Shown: piece after piece, positions 43,892 to 52,392 of the stretch
How the letters are laid out: each line of letters opens with the position of its first letter
Position numbering within the stretch: position 1 is the first letter of the stretch
Assembly: GCA_963824545.1 (NCBI GenBank)
Contig: CAWGPP010000016.1
Location: 46,559 to 110,558 of the forward strand
Length of the DNA stretch: 64,000 nucleotides
Source of the DNA: Bog-532 sp963824545
GTDB taxonomy: Bacteria > Actinomycetota > Actinomycetes > Streptosporangiales > Streptosporangiaceae
Reading direction: 5' to 3'
Program-made: the position numbers and the translations under genes
The notes under the pieces: generated by a model
What the model saw: only the letters and a program-made list of their open reading frames with translations
Told to the model about the DNA's origin: nothing
The model's database searches: none

Positions 43892-44871
43892 CCTTCCCGT
43901 CATCCTCGCCAGAGCCGCTGGCGCCCGGAGTCGACACCCCGTTGATGCCCGGGCTCAAGAGCATCGTTCCGGACGAGTTCGAGCCCGGTCAGGACGCGCC
44001 GGGGACACTTCCCGCCGGGAAGTCGCGCAGCATGTTCGTCCGCGGCCTCGAGGTCTTCCTCGAGAACAAGCTCGCGCTCATCGGCGTGGTCATCCTCGTG
44101 GCGATGGTGCTGTTCTGCTACATCGGGCCGTTCCTGTACCACACCGACCAGGTCCACACCAACCTCGCCATCGAGAACCAGGCGCCGGGGACCGGCCACC
44201 CGCTCGGCACCGACTCCAGCGGGTATGACGTGGTCGGGCGGCTCATGGTCGGCGGCCAGGTGTCCCTGGAGGTCGGCCTGGCCGCGGCGATCCTGGCCAC
44301 CGTGGTGGGCACCTTCTGGGGCGCGATCGCCGGCTACGTCGGCGGCGTCGTGGACTCGGTCATGATGCGCCTGGTGGATGCCATCCTGGCCATCCCCACG
44401 CTGTTCCTGGCGCTGGTCGTGGTGTCCATCTTCCCGCCCACCGAGCTGGAGCTGATCATCGTCATCGCGCTGACGTCGTGGCTGAGCACCGCGCGGCTGA
44501 TCCGCGGCGAGGCCTTGTCGCTGCGGGTGCGGGACTACGTGCAGGCGATGAAGGTGATGGGCGGCGGCGGCGCCCGGGCGGTGCTGCGGCATATCGCGCC
44601 GAACGCGATCGGCACCATCATCGTGAGCGCCACCTTCCAGGTCGCCGACGCGATCCTGCTGGTGGTCGCGCTGAGCTACCTGGGCCTGGGCGTCCAGCCG
44701 CCCAAGACGGACTGGGGCGGCATGCTCAGCAACGGCGTCCAGTACGTCTACGACGGCTACTGGTGGCTGATCTACCCGGCCGGTATCGCCATCGTCCTGG
44801 TGGTCATCTCCATCAACTTCATCGGCGACGCACTGCGCGACTCCTTCGAGGTCCGCCTCCAGCGGCGCTGA
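43888..44871 (+). CDS. Peptide-type ABC transporter permease 2 (DppC-like)
   Basis: 327 residues. A cytoplasmic N-terminal segment of about 50 residues leads to the first helix (LALIGVVILVAMVLFCYIG), then the DppC-typical HPLGTDSSGYDVVGRLM. The EAA loop is VRDYVQAMKVMGGGGARAVLRHI. Start overlaps the previous stop. Together with permease 1 it forms the membrane channel. Confidence 0.93.
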   Translation: MTFPSSSPEPLAPGVDTPLMPGLKSIVPDEFEPGQDAPGTLPAGKSRSMFVRGLEVFLENKLALIGVVILVAMVLFCYIGPFLYHTDQVHTNLAIENQAPGTGHPLGTDSSGYDVVGRLMVGGQVSLEVGLAAAILATVVGTFWGAIAGYVGGVVDSVMMRLVDAILAIPTLFLALVVVSIFPPTELELIIVIALTSWLSTARLIRGEALSLRVRDYVQAMKVMGGGGARAVLRHIAPNAIGTIIVSATFQVADAILLVVALSYLGLGVQPPKTDWGGMLSNGVQYVYDGYWWLIYPAGIAIVLVVISINFIGDALRDSFEVRLQRR

Positions 44872-44939
44872 CGCCGCCGCACACCCGAAGGCCGGCCAGA
44901 CCCGGCCGGCCCGCTCCGCATACCGCACGACGAGGACGC

Positions 44940-47087
44940 ATGGCACCCCTGCTCGATATCAAGGACCTGCACACCGAGATCCGGCTGCGCAAGTCGACCG
45001 TCCACGCCATCGGTGGCGTCAACCTCACCGTGGATCCCGGCGAGTGCCTCGGGATCGTGGGCGAGTCCGGCTCCGGCAAGACGATGACCGCGCTGTCGGT
45101 GATGCGGCTGCTGCCCAACGGCGGGCACATCGTCGGCGGCTCCGTCACGCTCGACGGCCGCGACATCACCCACCTCGACGACGAGGCGATGCGCGACGTC
45201 CGCGGCAACGTCGTGGGCATGATCTTCCAGGACCCAATGACGTCGCTGAACCCGACGATGACCATCGGCGACCAGATCGCGGAGAGCGTCCGGCTGCACC
45301 GGGGCGCGGACAAGCAGGCGGGCCTGGAACGCGCCGTCGAGGTGCTCGGCCTGGTCGGCATGCCCAAGCCGGCCGAGCGGGTCGGCAACTACCCGCACCA
45401 GCTTTCCGGCGGCATGCGGCAGCGCGTCATGATCGCCATGGCGCTGGCCTGTGAGCCGAAGCTGCTCATCGCCGACGAGCCGACCACCGCGCTCGACGTC
45501 ACGATCCAGAAGCAGATCCTGGAGCTGATCGACAACCTGCGGCAGCGCCTCGACATGGCGGTGATCCTGGTCACGCACGACCTCGGGGTCATCGCCGGGC
45601 GCGCGGACCGGGTCGCGGTCATGTACGCCGGCAAGGTCGTCGAGACGACCGACACGACCACGCTGTTCGCCAACCCCCGGCACCCCTACACGGAGGCCCT
45701 GTTCGATGCGCTGCCGGACAAGATCGTCGAGCCGGCCGGCGTGGCCAAGCGGCTGTACAACATCCCGGGCCAGCCCCCGGACCTGACCAGCCCGCCCAAG
45801 GGCTGCCGGTTCGCGGCGCGCTGCCGGTACGCGCAGGACTCCTGCCGGGAGACCGAACCCAGCCTGACGGGCGACGTGCCGCTGCACGAGTACCGCTGCT
45901 TCTTCCCGGTGGGCGAGGCCGCCCTGGACCACGCCGCCCCGGACGCGGACGCGCCCACGCTGGCCGCCGCCGAGGCGGAGGCCGAAGCCGAGGCGGCCGG
46001 GGGAATTGTTCCGGTGCTGGCCACCGCGCCCAGCGTGGCCGCCACCGGCGGCACGGCCAACGGGACGCTGCTGACGGTCCGGCACCTGGTCAAGGATTTC
46101 CCGGTCACCGCGGGCGCCATCATGCAGCGAAAGGTCGGTAGCGTCAGCGCGGTGGCCGACGTCAGCTTCGACGTGCCACGTGGCAAGACGTTCGGCATGG
46201 TGGGTGAGTCCGGCTGCGGCAAGACCACCATCGGCCGTCTCATCGTGGGCCTGGAGAACGCCAACGCCGGCTCGATCGTCTTCGACGGCGAGGACCTGAC
46301 CAAGCTCACCCCCCGGGGCCGGCGGCGGCACAGCGGCAAGGTCCAGCTCATGTTCCAGGACTCCTACGCGTCGATGGACCCGAGAATGCGGGTCGCCACG
46401 ATCCTGCGCGAGCCAATGGTGATCCAGAAGCAGGGCAGCCGGCACGAGCAGGACCAGCGGATCGCCGCGATCCTGGACGAGGTCGGCCTGCCCCGGGCGG
46501 CGCTGGACCGCTACCCGCACGAGTTCTCCGGCGGCCAGCGGCAGCGGCTCGGCCTGGCCCGGGCGCTCATCCTGCGGCCCAGCATGATCGTGGCCGACGA
46601 GCCGGTGTCGGCGCTGGACGTATCCATCCAGGCCCAGATCCTCAACCTAATGCTGGACCTGCAGCAGGACAACGGCCTGACCTACCTGTTCATCTCGCAC
46701 GACCTGTCGGTGGTCCGGTACCTCTCGGACACCATCGGGGTCATGTACCTGGGCAAGCTGGTGGAGGTCGGCCCGGCCGACGACGTGTACTTCGGCCCGG
46801 TGCATCCCTACACCAAGGGCCTCATCGACACGGTCCCGGTCGCGGACCCGCTGCTGGAGCGGGCCAAAGAGAGCCAGGGCGTCATGGGCGAGCTGCCGTC
46901 CGCGGTGGCGCCGCCGTCCGGCTGCCGGTTCCGCACCCGGTGCCCGTTCGCCCAGGACCTGTGCGCGCAGGAGGAACCGCCGCTGCGGCCGTTCACCGCG
47001 AAGGGTCACCTGGCGGCGTGCCACTTCCCGCTGCGCGAGCCGGAGGCGGGCGCCGACGAACTGTCGGTCGCGGAGACCGCCGGCTGA
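44940..47087 (+). CDS. Fused double ATPase of peptide ABC transporter (DppD-DppF)
   Basis: 715 residues with two complete ABC modules on one chain. The first has Walker A GESGSGKT, signature LSGGMRQR and Walker B LLIADEP; the second has GESGCGKT, SGGQRQR and MIVADEP. Each ends with the Cys-rich oligopeptide-transporter C-terminal domain (CRFAARCRYAQDSC and CRFRTRCPFAQDLC), which may bind an iron-sulfur cluster. An Ala/Glu-rich linker (TLAAAEAEAEAEAAGG) joins them. Normally two genes encode these. It drives import through permeases 1 and 2. Confidence 0.94.
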   Translation: MAPLLDIKDLHTEIRLRKSTVHAIGGVNLTVDPGECLGIVGESGSGKTMTALSVMRLLPNGGHIVGGSVTLDGRDITHLDDEAMRDVRGNVVGMIFQDPMTSLNPTMTIGDQIAESVRLHRGADKQAGLERAVEVLGLVGMPKPAERVGNYPHQLSGGMRQRVMIAMALACEPKLLIADEPTTALDVTIQKQILELIDNLRQRLDMAVILVTHDLGVIAGRADRVAVMYAGKVVETTDTTTLFANPRHPYTEALFDALPDKIVEPAGVAKRLYNIPGQPPDLTSPPKGCRFAARCRYAQDSCRETEPSLTGDVPLHEYRCFFPVGEAALDHAAPDADAPTLAAAEAEAEAEAAGGIVPVLATAPSVAATGGTANGTLLTVRHLVKDFPVTAGAIMQRKVGSVSAVADVSFDVPRGKTFGMVGESGCGKTTIGRLIVGLENANAGSIVFDGEDLTKLTPRGRRRHSGKVQLMFQDSYASMDPRMRVATILREPMVIQKQGSRHEQDQRIAAILDEVGLPRAALDRYPHEFSGGQRQRLGLARALILRPSMIVADEPVSALDVSIQAQILNLMLDLQQDNGLTYLFISHDLSVVRYLSDTIGVMYLGKLVEVGPADDVYFGPVHPYTKGLIDTVPVADPLLERAKESQGVMGELPSAVAPPSGCRFRTRCPFAQDLCAQEEPPLRPFTAKGHLAACHFPLREPEAGADELSVAETAG

Positions 47088-47100
47088 GGCCAGGGGCGGG

Positions 47101-47904
47101 TCAGCCGGCGTCCGCGTCGGCGGCGTCCGCCCAAGCGGACCGCAGCCGGCCGAGGCCGACGTCACGCAGCGACGGCAGGACCAGACGCCCGGGACGTGGC
47201 TCGATGGGCCGAAGCGTGGGCACCGCGACCACGACGCACCCGGCGGCCTCGGCCGCGCGTACCCCGGTGATGGAGTCCTCCAGCGCCAGGCACCGCCCCG
47301 GCGGCACCCCCAGCCGCCGCGCGGCCAGCAGGTACGGCTCGGGGTCAGGCTTGCCGCGGCGGACGTCGCCGCCGCACACTACGACCGGGAACCGCAGGCC
47401 GGTACGGGCCAGCACCGCGTCAACGAAACGGCGCTGCGACGACGTCACCAGCGCGTACGGCAGACCGGCGGCGGCCACTTCCGCCACCAGGCCGGCCGCG
47501 CCCGGCATCACGGTGACGCCGCGCTCGCGGACCTGGGCGACGATCCCGCCGATGAGCCACTCCGCCACTTCGGCCGGGCCGGCGGGGACGGCGGCCCGCG
47601 CCAGGAAGTAGCGCACCGCGTTGTCCAGCGAGCTGCCGAGCAGTTCCTGCTGGTCGGCTTCGGACCACTGGCCGCCGAGCCGGGCCATGACCTGGGTCTC
47701 GACCTCGAACCAGAGCGGCTCGGAGTCGATCAGCAGGCCGTCCATGTCGAACAGGACGGCCCGCGGGCCGGGGTTATCCGCGGCCGACGTGGCGGCCTGG
47801 GGCACGTCGGCCGCTGACGCGCCGGAGACCGTGGTGATGTGGGTGTCCGTCACATGAATCGCGGCGCGGATGCTCCGGCGCTCAGGCCAGGGTGGAAGCG
47901 CCAC
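47101..47904 (-). CDS. HAD-family phosphatase (beta-phosphoglucomutase-like)
   Basis: 267 residues. The nucleophile motif is VLFDMDGLLIDSE, followed by the helical cap, LVTSSQ (motif II), GKPDPEPYLLAARRLG (motif III) and ALEDSITGVRAAEAAG (motif IV). It is a subclass with a small cap, acting on sugar phosphates or similar. GTG start with GGAGG five bases upstream; a GTG at 47853 is less supported. Its 3' end faces the ATPase gene with a 13-base gap. Confidence 0.9.
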   Translation of the reverse strand: MALPPWPERRSIRAAIHVTDTHITTVSGASAADVPQAATSAADNPGPRAVLFDMDGLLIDSEPLWFEVETQVMARLGGQWSEADQQELLGSSLDNAVRYFLARAAVPAGPAEVAEWLIGGIVAQVRERGVTVMPGAAGLVAEVAAAGLPYALVTSSQRRFVDAVLARTGLRFPVVVCGGDVRRGKPDPEPYLLAARRLGVPPGRCLALEDSITGVRAAEAAGCVVVAVPTLRPIEPRPGRLVLPSLRDVGLGRLRSAWADAADADAG

Positions 47905-48081
47905 TTTTCCCTCCGGGCGTAGGAATGTCGTACCTGGCCGCTCACCGCGATAAGTCTACGGACCCCCGCCGCGGCACGATCAATGGCAACACAGGTACCG
48001 CGGGTTGGGGCGGATGATGCCCGCAGCTCTGCCGACAACGTAGGCTGGGAGCCACGACCGCGCTCGGTGACCGCGCGCGTC

Positions 48082-49074
48082 ATGTTCAGGGAGGAGGGGG
48101 GAGACATCGAGTTCGATCGACTGGGCACGCTCACCTCACCCGTCGCGATCGCCGCCTTCGAAGGCTGGAATGACGCCGGGGAGGCCGCCAGCGGCGTAAT
48201 CAGCCATCTGGGAATCGCCTGGCAGGCGCAGCCGATTGCCGCCATCGAACCCGAGGACTTCTACGATTTCCAGGTGACGCGGCCGGTTGTCGAGATCACG
48301 GGAGGCCGGATCGAGCGGCTGGTGTGGCCGACCACGCGGCTGTCGGTGGCCCGCGCCGGTGCGCTGGCCCAGGCACCCGCCGCCGCGGACGGCGCTGAAC
48401 CCGCGGCCGGCCCGGAGCACGTGGCCGACCGCGACGGCGACGGCCAGGCCGCCGCACCGAACGGGACGGGCCTGGACAAGGACATCATCCTGGTGCACGG
48501 GATCGAGCCGAACATGCGCTGGCGCTCGTTCACCAGCGAGCTCGTCCAGGGCCTGGCCGACCTCGGCGTCGAGTCCGTCATCCTGCTCGGCGCGCTGCTG
48601 GCGGACGCGCCGCACACGCGGCCGGTGCCGGTCTCGGTCGGCGCGTCGGACCCGAAGCTGTCGGCCACGCTGACCGCGCCCTTCTCCGACTACAAGGGCC
48701 CGACGGGGATCCTCGGCGTGGTTCAGCACGCCCTGTCCGGGGCGGGTATCCCGGCCGTATCGCTGTGGGCGTCGGTGCCGCACTACGTGGCCACGCCCCC
48801 CAACCCCAAGGCCACGCTGGCGCTGCTGCGCGGCGTGGAGGACATCCTGGACGCGCCGCTGCCGCTGGCCGACCTGGCCGACGAGGCCCGGGCCTGGGAA
48901 CGCGGCGTGGACGAGCTGGCGCAGCAGGACTCCGAGGTGGCCGAGTACGTCCGCACCCTCGAAGAGGCCAAGGACGCGACCGACCTGCCGCAGGCCAGCG
49001 GGGACGCGATCGCGCGCGAGTTCGAGCGCTACCTGCGCCGGCGCGGGCGCCGCGGGGAGCCGGGCGGCCTGTAG
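48082..49074 (+). CDS. PAC2-family protein (proteasome assembly chaperone-like)
   Basis: 330 residues. SPVAIAAFEGWNDAGEAAS and DFYDFQVTRP open the fold, and LVHGIEPNMRWRSF, VILLGALLADAPHTRPVPV and HYVATPPNPKATLALL follow. Bacterial PAC2 proteins resemble archaeal/eukaryotic proteasome assembly chaperones, but their role is not known. The start is uncertain: ATG 48082 or ATG 47983; a strong GGAGGAGGGGGG just after 48082 has no usable start codon downstream. It is notable beside a doubled proteasome locus 15 kb away. Confidence 0.82.
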   Translation: MFREEGGDIEFDRLGTLTSPVAIAAFEGWNDAGEAASGVISHLGIAWQAQPIAAIEPEDFYDFQVTRPVVEITGGRIERLVWPTTRLSVARAGALAQAPAAADGAEPAAGPEHVADRDGDGQAAAPNGTGLDKDIILVHGIEPNMRWRSFTSELVQGLADLGVESVILLGALLADAPHTRPVPVSVGASDPKLSATLTAPFSDYKGPTGILGVVQHALSGAGIPAVSLWASVPHYVATPPNPKATLALLRGVEDILDAPLPLADLADEARAWERGVDELAQQDSEVAEYVRTLEEAKDATDLPQASGDAIAREFERYLRRRGRRGEPGGL

Positions 49075-49077
49075 CCC

Positions 49078-49923
49078 TTAATAGGGCGGCCAGGGGATCG
49101 CCGGCCAGTCTTCCGGCGGGTACGGGTGCACCCGGTGCTTGAGCAGCTTCTCCACCCGGATGCTCATGGCCGACAGCTCCCCCGGGCTCAGCCACTGGGA
49201 CAGATCGGCGGCCAGCTCACCGCTTTCCAGCAGCTCGTACAGCCGCCGCAGCGCCTCCACCGCGCGCCGGGGCAGGGTCCGGCCGCGCCACTGCCACAGC
49301 ACCGTCCGCAGCTTGTAGTCCTCCGCGAAGCAGACGCCGTGGTCGCAGCCGAACAGGTGACCGCCGGCCATCGGCAGCAGGTGCCCGATCTTCCGGTCGG
49401 CGTTGTTCACGACCGCGTCGAAGACCGCGAGATCACGCAGCCCGGCGTGGTCGCTGCGCCGGGCCAGCTCGATGAGGTCGACCTGCGGGTCGACGTCGAT
49501 CCACAGCTGGCACATGCCCGGCCCGTACGGCCCGTCGCGCATCACCGTCGGCGGCACCACGTCCCAGCTGGCCGCGCGGGAGACCACGTACGCGGCCACC
49601 TCGCGCCCGGCCAGCGTCCCGGTCGGGAAGTCCCACAGCGGCCGCTCCCCCGCCACCGGCTTATAGACGCACGCGGCCTCGATGTCGCCCTCGCGGACCG
49701 CGCAGTACCAGGTCTGGTTGGACGCCTCGATCAGCCGCCCCAGGATCTCCAGGCTGCCCTGTCCCAGCAGGTTCAGGGCCGCGTCGTCGCCCGGCGGCGA
49801 CGCGGGGCCGCTGCCGTTCCCGCCGGCCCCGGGCGGCCCGCCCTGGTCGCGGCGCCGGGCGCCCGCGCGGCGGCCCGAGCCGGGCGGCCGGCGCGGGGGA
49901 GGACTCGCGAACCCGTCAAGCAC
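49078..49923 (-). CDS. SCO1664-family protein (PI3/4-kinase-like fold)
   Basis: 281 residues. It has a Pro/Gly/Arg-rich N-terminus and then a kinase-like core: CVYKPVAGERPLWDFP, AVFDAVVNNADRKIGHLL (a catalytic-loop-type HD/NADRKxxH motif) and FGCDHGVCFAEDYKLRTV (a DHG motif). Such proteins are conserved in actinobacteria next to DUF3090 and the phosphatase gene. Activity is unproven. GTG start overlaps the DUF3090 stop by 8 bases. Confidence 0.85.
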   Translation of the reverse strand: MLDGFASPPPRRPPGSGRRAGARRRDQGGPPGAGGNGSGPASPPGDDAALNLLGQGSLEILGRLIEASNQTWYCAVREGDIEAACVYKPVAGERPLWDFPTGTLAGREVAAYVVSRAASWDVVPPTVMRDGPYGPGMCQLWIDVDPQVDLIELARRSDHAGLRDLAVFDAVVNNADRKIGHLLPMAGGHLFGCDHGVCFAEDYKLRTVLWQWRGRTLPRRAVEALRRLYELLESGELAADLSQWLSPGELSAMSIRVEKLLKHRVHPYPPEDWPAIPWPPY

Positions 49924-50473
49924 CGGCGCGGTGCCCGTTCTGCCGCGGGCATATGTGCCCGTCCGCGTTCAGCGGGAGACCGCACAGCGGGCACGGCGGC
50001 CGGCCCGCGGCTACGATCCGCAGCGCGCGCTGGGCGAACGCCCGTGCCGCGCCGGGCGTGATCCGCACCCGCAGCACGCCCGGCCCGTCGGCCGGAACCT
50101 CCTCGGCCAGCGGCTCGACCGGTTCCTCGCTCGCCTCCTGGGCCTCGATGACCACCCGGCCGTCCTCGCCGTCCCAGGCCAGCGCGATCGCGCCGACCCT
50201 GAAGTCCTCCGTCACCGGCATGTCGAGCGGGCCGTCGTCCTGCAGGCTGACCGGCGGCGCCGCCGGCACCTCGGGCGATCCGCCGGTGCGCCGCAGCACC
50301 TCGTCGAGTAGCTCGTCGAGACGTTCCGCCAGCAAGCTGACCTGGAACTTTTCCAGCGCGACACTCGTGACGCGACCGGGGGACATGGCCTGGAGGTAGA
50401 AGGTCCGCTCCCCCGGCTGCCCCACGGACCCGGCCACGAACCTCTCCGGCGGATCGTACATGTAGACCGGCAT
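49916..50473 (-). CDS. DUF3090 family protein
   Basis: 185 residues. The N-terminus MYDPPERFVAGSVGQPGERTFYLQA and the C-terminal zinc-finger-like CPLCGLPLNADGHICPRQNGH define the family, which is restricted to actinobacteria. The function is unknown. It is cotranscribed with the SCO1664-family gene and follows the phosphatase gene by 5 bases. Confidence 0.9.
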   Translation of the reverse strand: MPVYMYDPPERFVAGSVGQPGERTFYLQAMSPGRVTSVALEKFQVSLLAERLDELLDEVLRRTGGSPEVPAAPPVSLQDDGPLDMPVTEDFRVGAIALAWDGEDGRVVIEAQEASEEPVEPLAEEVPADGPGVLRVRITPGAARAFAQRALRIVAAGRPPCPLCGLPLNADGHICPRQNGHRAGA

Positions 50474-50478
50474 GTCCC

Positions 50479-51270
50479 CTATCCTCGCGCGTCCGCCGAC
50501 GGTTCGCGAACGGCAGGTGCCCCGGGCCGGACCTGTTCCGCGCTACCGGCGGGCCCCGCCCCGGCTCCGCCGCCTACCACCGCGTCACTCTCGTCACGCA
50601 GCCCCTTCCCGGCACCGTGGCCTTTCGTCTCCGGTGGCCGCGGCATCAGGTCCTCGACGCCGCCGCCCGTGTCGTTCATCCGCACCAGGAACGGCCGCAG
50701 CGGCGTGTAGCGGATCACCGTCAGCGCGCAGGGGTCGGCCTGGATCCGCTGGCTCAGGTCGAGGTGCAGCCCCAGGCAGTCGGCGACGATGCCCTTGATC
50801 ACGTCGCCGTGCGTGCAGATCAGGTACGTCGCCCCGGGGCCCAGGGCGGCGTTCCACTCGCGCACCGCGGCCACCGCGCGGTGCTGGGTGTCCAGCATGG
50901 ATTCCCCGTCGGGACCGGGGAAGCGGACCGCGCTGGGGTGCGCCTGGACGACCCGCCACAACGGCTCCTTGGCCAGCTTCCTGAGCGGTTTGCCGGTCCA
51001 GTCGCCGTACCGGCACTCGCCGAGCCGCGCGTCCTGCCGGATCTCCGGGCCCTGGCCGTCCCGCGCGGCCGCGACCATCTCGGCGGTCTGCCGACAGCGA
51101 TCGAGCGGGCTGGTGACGATCGCGTCGAGCGGCAGCCGGGCCAGCCGGGCACCGAGGGCCCGCGCCTGCGCCCGGCCCCGGTCATCCAGCGGTATGCCCG
51201 GCGTCCAGCCCGACAGCGAATGACCGGTGGCCGCGGTCAGGCCGTGGCGCACCAGCAGAACGGTCGTCAC
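50479..51270 (-). CDS. Histidine phosphatase family protein (MSMEG_4193-type)
   Basis: 263 residues from GTG 51270. The catalytic motif is LLVRHGLTAATG (RHG) near residue 10, and the second histidine is in ICTHGDVIKG. CRYGDWTGKPL is typical of phosphoglycerate-mutase-like enzymes. The C-terminus is Gly/Ala-rich. It forms a conserved actinobacterial set with the two downstream genes. The open frame continues upstream only through repeats of the next gene. Confidence 0.9.
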   Translation of the reverse strand: MTTVLLVRHGLTAATGHSLSGWTPGIPLDDRGRAQARALGARLARLPLDAIVTSPLDRCRQTAEMVAAARDGQGPEIRQDARLGECRYGDWTGKPLRKLAKEPLWRVVQAHPSAVRFPGPDGESMLDTQHRAVAAVREWNAALGPGATYLICTHGDVIKGIVADCLGLHLDLSQRIQADPCALTVIRYTPLRPFLVRMNDTGGGVEDLMPRPPETKGHGAGKGLRDESDAVVGGGAGAGPAGSAEQVRPGAPAVREPSADARG

Positions 51271-51280
51271 CAGCCCGACT

Positions 51281-52069
51281 TTAGCCGGACCCTGGGCCTG
51301 CCTGGCCCGGCGGGGCCTGGCCCGGCGGGGCCTGGCCCGGCGGGGCCTGGCCCGGCGGGGCCTCGCCCGGCGGGACCTGGCCCGGTGCGGCGAAGCCTGG
51401 TGCGGGCCATGCGCTGCCCGGCCGATCGGCGCGGACCACGAACCGGGCCGAGCCGAACCACACCTGGTCACCCGGCTGGACCGGCACCGGGTGGTGGACC
51501 AGCCAGCCGTTCAGCCTGGTGCCGTTCGTGGAACCGAGGTCGGTGAGCATCCAGTAGCCGGCCGCGTGTTCCAGCCGGGCATGCCACCGGGACACCGAGG
51601 TGTCCTCGATGAGCAGGTCACAGCGGCTGTCCCGGCCGATGGTGTAGCGGACGGCGACCCCGCCCGCGGCCGGCGGGAAGAACAGGTCGGCTGGCGGCCC
51701 GGCCGGGGCCACGGGCCTGGGGCTGGCGGCCGGCCGGGGCTGGAAAGTGTCCCGTATCGTGCCGGCCAGCGCCGCCTTCTGGGCCGCGAGCAGCGCACGC
51801 CCGCGCCGGGCCCCGCCGCTGACGCTGGCGCGCAGCGCGGCCAGCGCGCCTCCGCCGGGGCGGGCGCGCGGCAGGTCGGTGAACAGCCCGTCCAGCTGGC
51901 GCCGGTTCCGCGCACCGAGGGCCTGATCCATCCGCTGCATGAACGTCTCGTGTGACAGCCGTCCCTCGGCGAACTGCTCACGCAGCTCGCTGACCGCCTC
52001 GTCGCGCTCCTCGTCGGACGCGCGGACGGCATCGGGCGTGGTCGGCGCTTCCGCCGGCGAGCCTCCCAT
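51281..52069 (-). CDS. DUF1707 and FHA-domain protein
   Basis: 262 residues. An N-terminal DUF1707 segment (VRASDEERDEAVSELREQF, GRLSHETFMQRMDQAL) is followed by an FHA domain (YTIGRDSRCDLLIEDTSVSRWHARLE, then LTDLGSTNGTRLNG), which binds phosphothreonine peptides. The C-terminus is a run of PPGQA pentapeptides encoded by a 15-base tandem repeat. ATG 52069 has no ribosome site but a GATACT-type -10 lies six bases upstream (52076-52081), so translation may be leaderless. A scaffold in kinase signalling is likely. Confidence 0.88.
   Translation of the reverse strand: MGGSPAEAPTTPDAVRASDEERDEAVSELREQFAEGRLSHETFMQRMDQALGARNRRQLDGLFTDLPRARPGGGALAALRASVSGGARRGRALLAAQKAALAGTIRDTFQPRPAASPRPVAPAGPPADLFFPPAAGGVAVRYTIGRDSRCDLLIEDTSVSRWHARLEHAAGYWMLTDLGSTNGTRLNGWLVHHPVPVQPGDQVWFGSARFVVRADRPGSAWPAPGFAAPGQVPPGEAPPGQAPPGQAPPGQAPPGQAGPGSG
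51301..51390 (-). repeat. 15-bp tandem repeat in FHA gene 3' end
   Basis: CCTGGCCCGGCGGGG is repeated four times perfectly (51301-51360), followed by two degenerate units (51361-51390). It encodes the proline-rich PPGQA tail. Length is likely to vary between strains through slippage. Confidence 0.9.
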
Positions 52070-52392
52070 AACAGGAGTATCCGCGCCGGATCCCGCAGGC
52101 GGCAAGCAAAGCGGCCAGCAAAGCGGCACATGCGTCCCGCCGCGCCCCGGCGTGGCCGCCGCCGGCGGGTGCACGCCAATTTCGTAGGTGAGCGAGATCG
52201 TTTAGCGGGTTCGGCTGGTCAGGCAGCTGGTGTCTGGTTGCGCGGTGCGGGCCAGATCCGGTCTCCAGGGCGGCTGGCCTGCTGGCAGCGGAGCGTGGTG
52301 ATCGCGTCGGCCCCGGCGACGGTCTACATCAAGAGAGCGCATGCCCCAGGGATCTGCCCGGTTGTCGTGCCGGTGATGGCAGTGACCGTGTG
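52070..52392. other. Gene-free 323-base stretch
   Basis: It contains the FHA gene promoter at its left edge. The remainder, up to the stop of the acetyltransferase gene, shows no recognised gene, RNA or repeat. Confidence 0.4.

Noticed and set aside
51301..51390. CRISPR or noncoding satellite
   Set aside because: The 15-base units are in frame in a coding sequence and encode a proline-rich tail.
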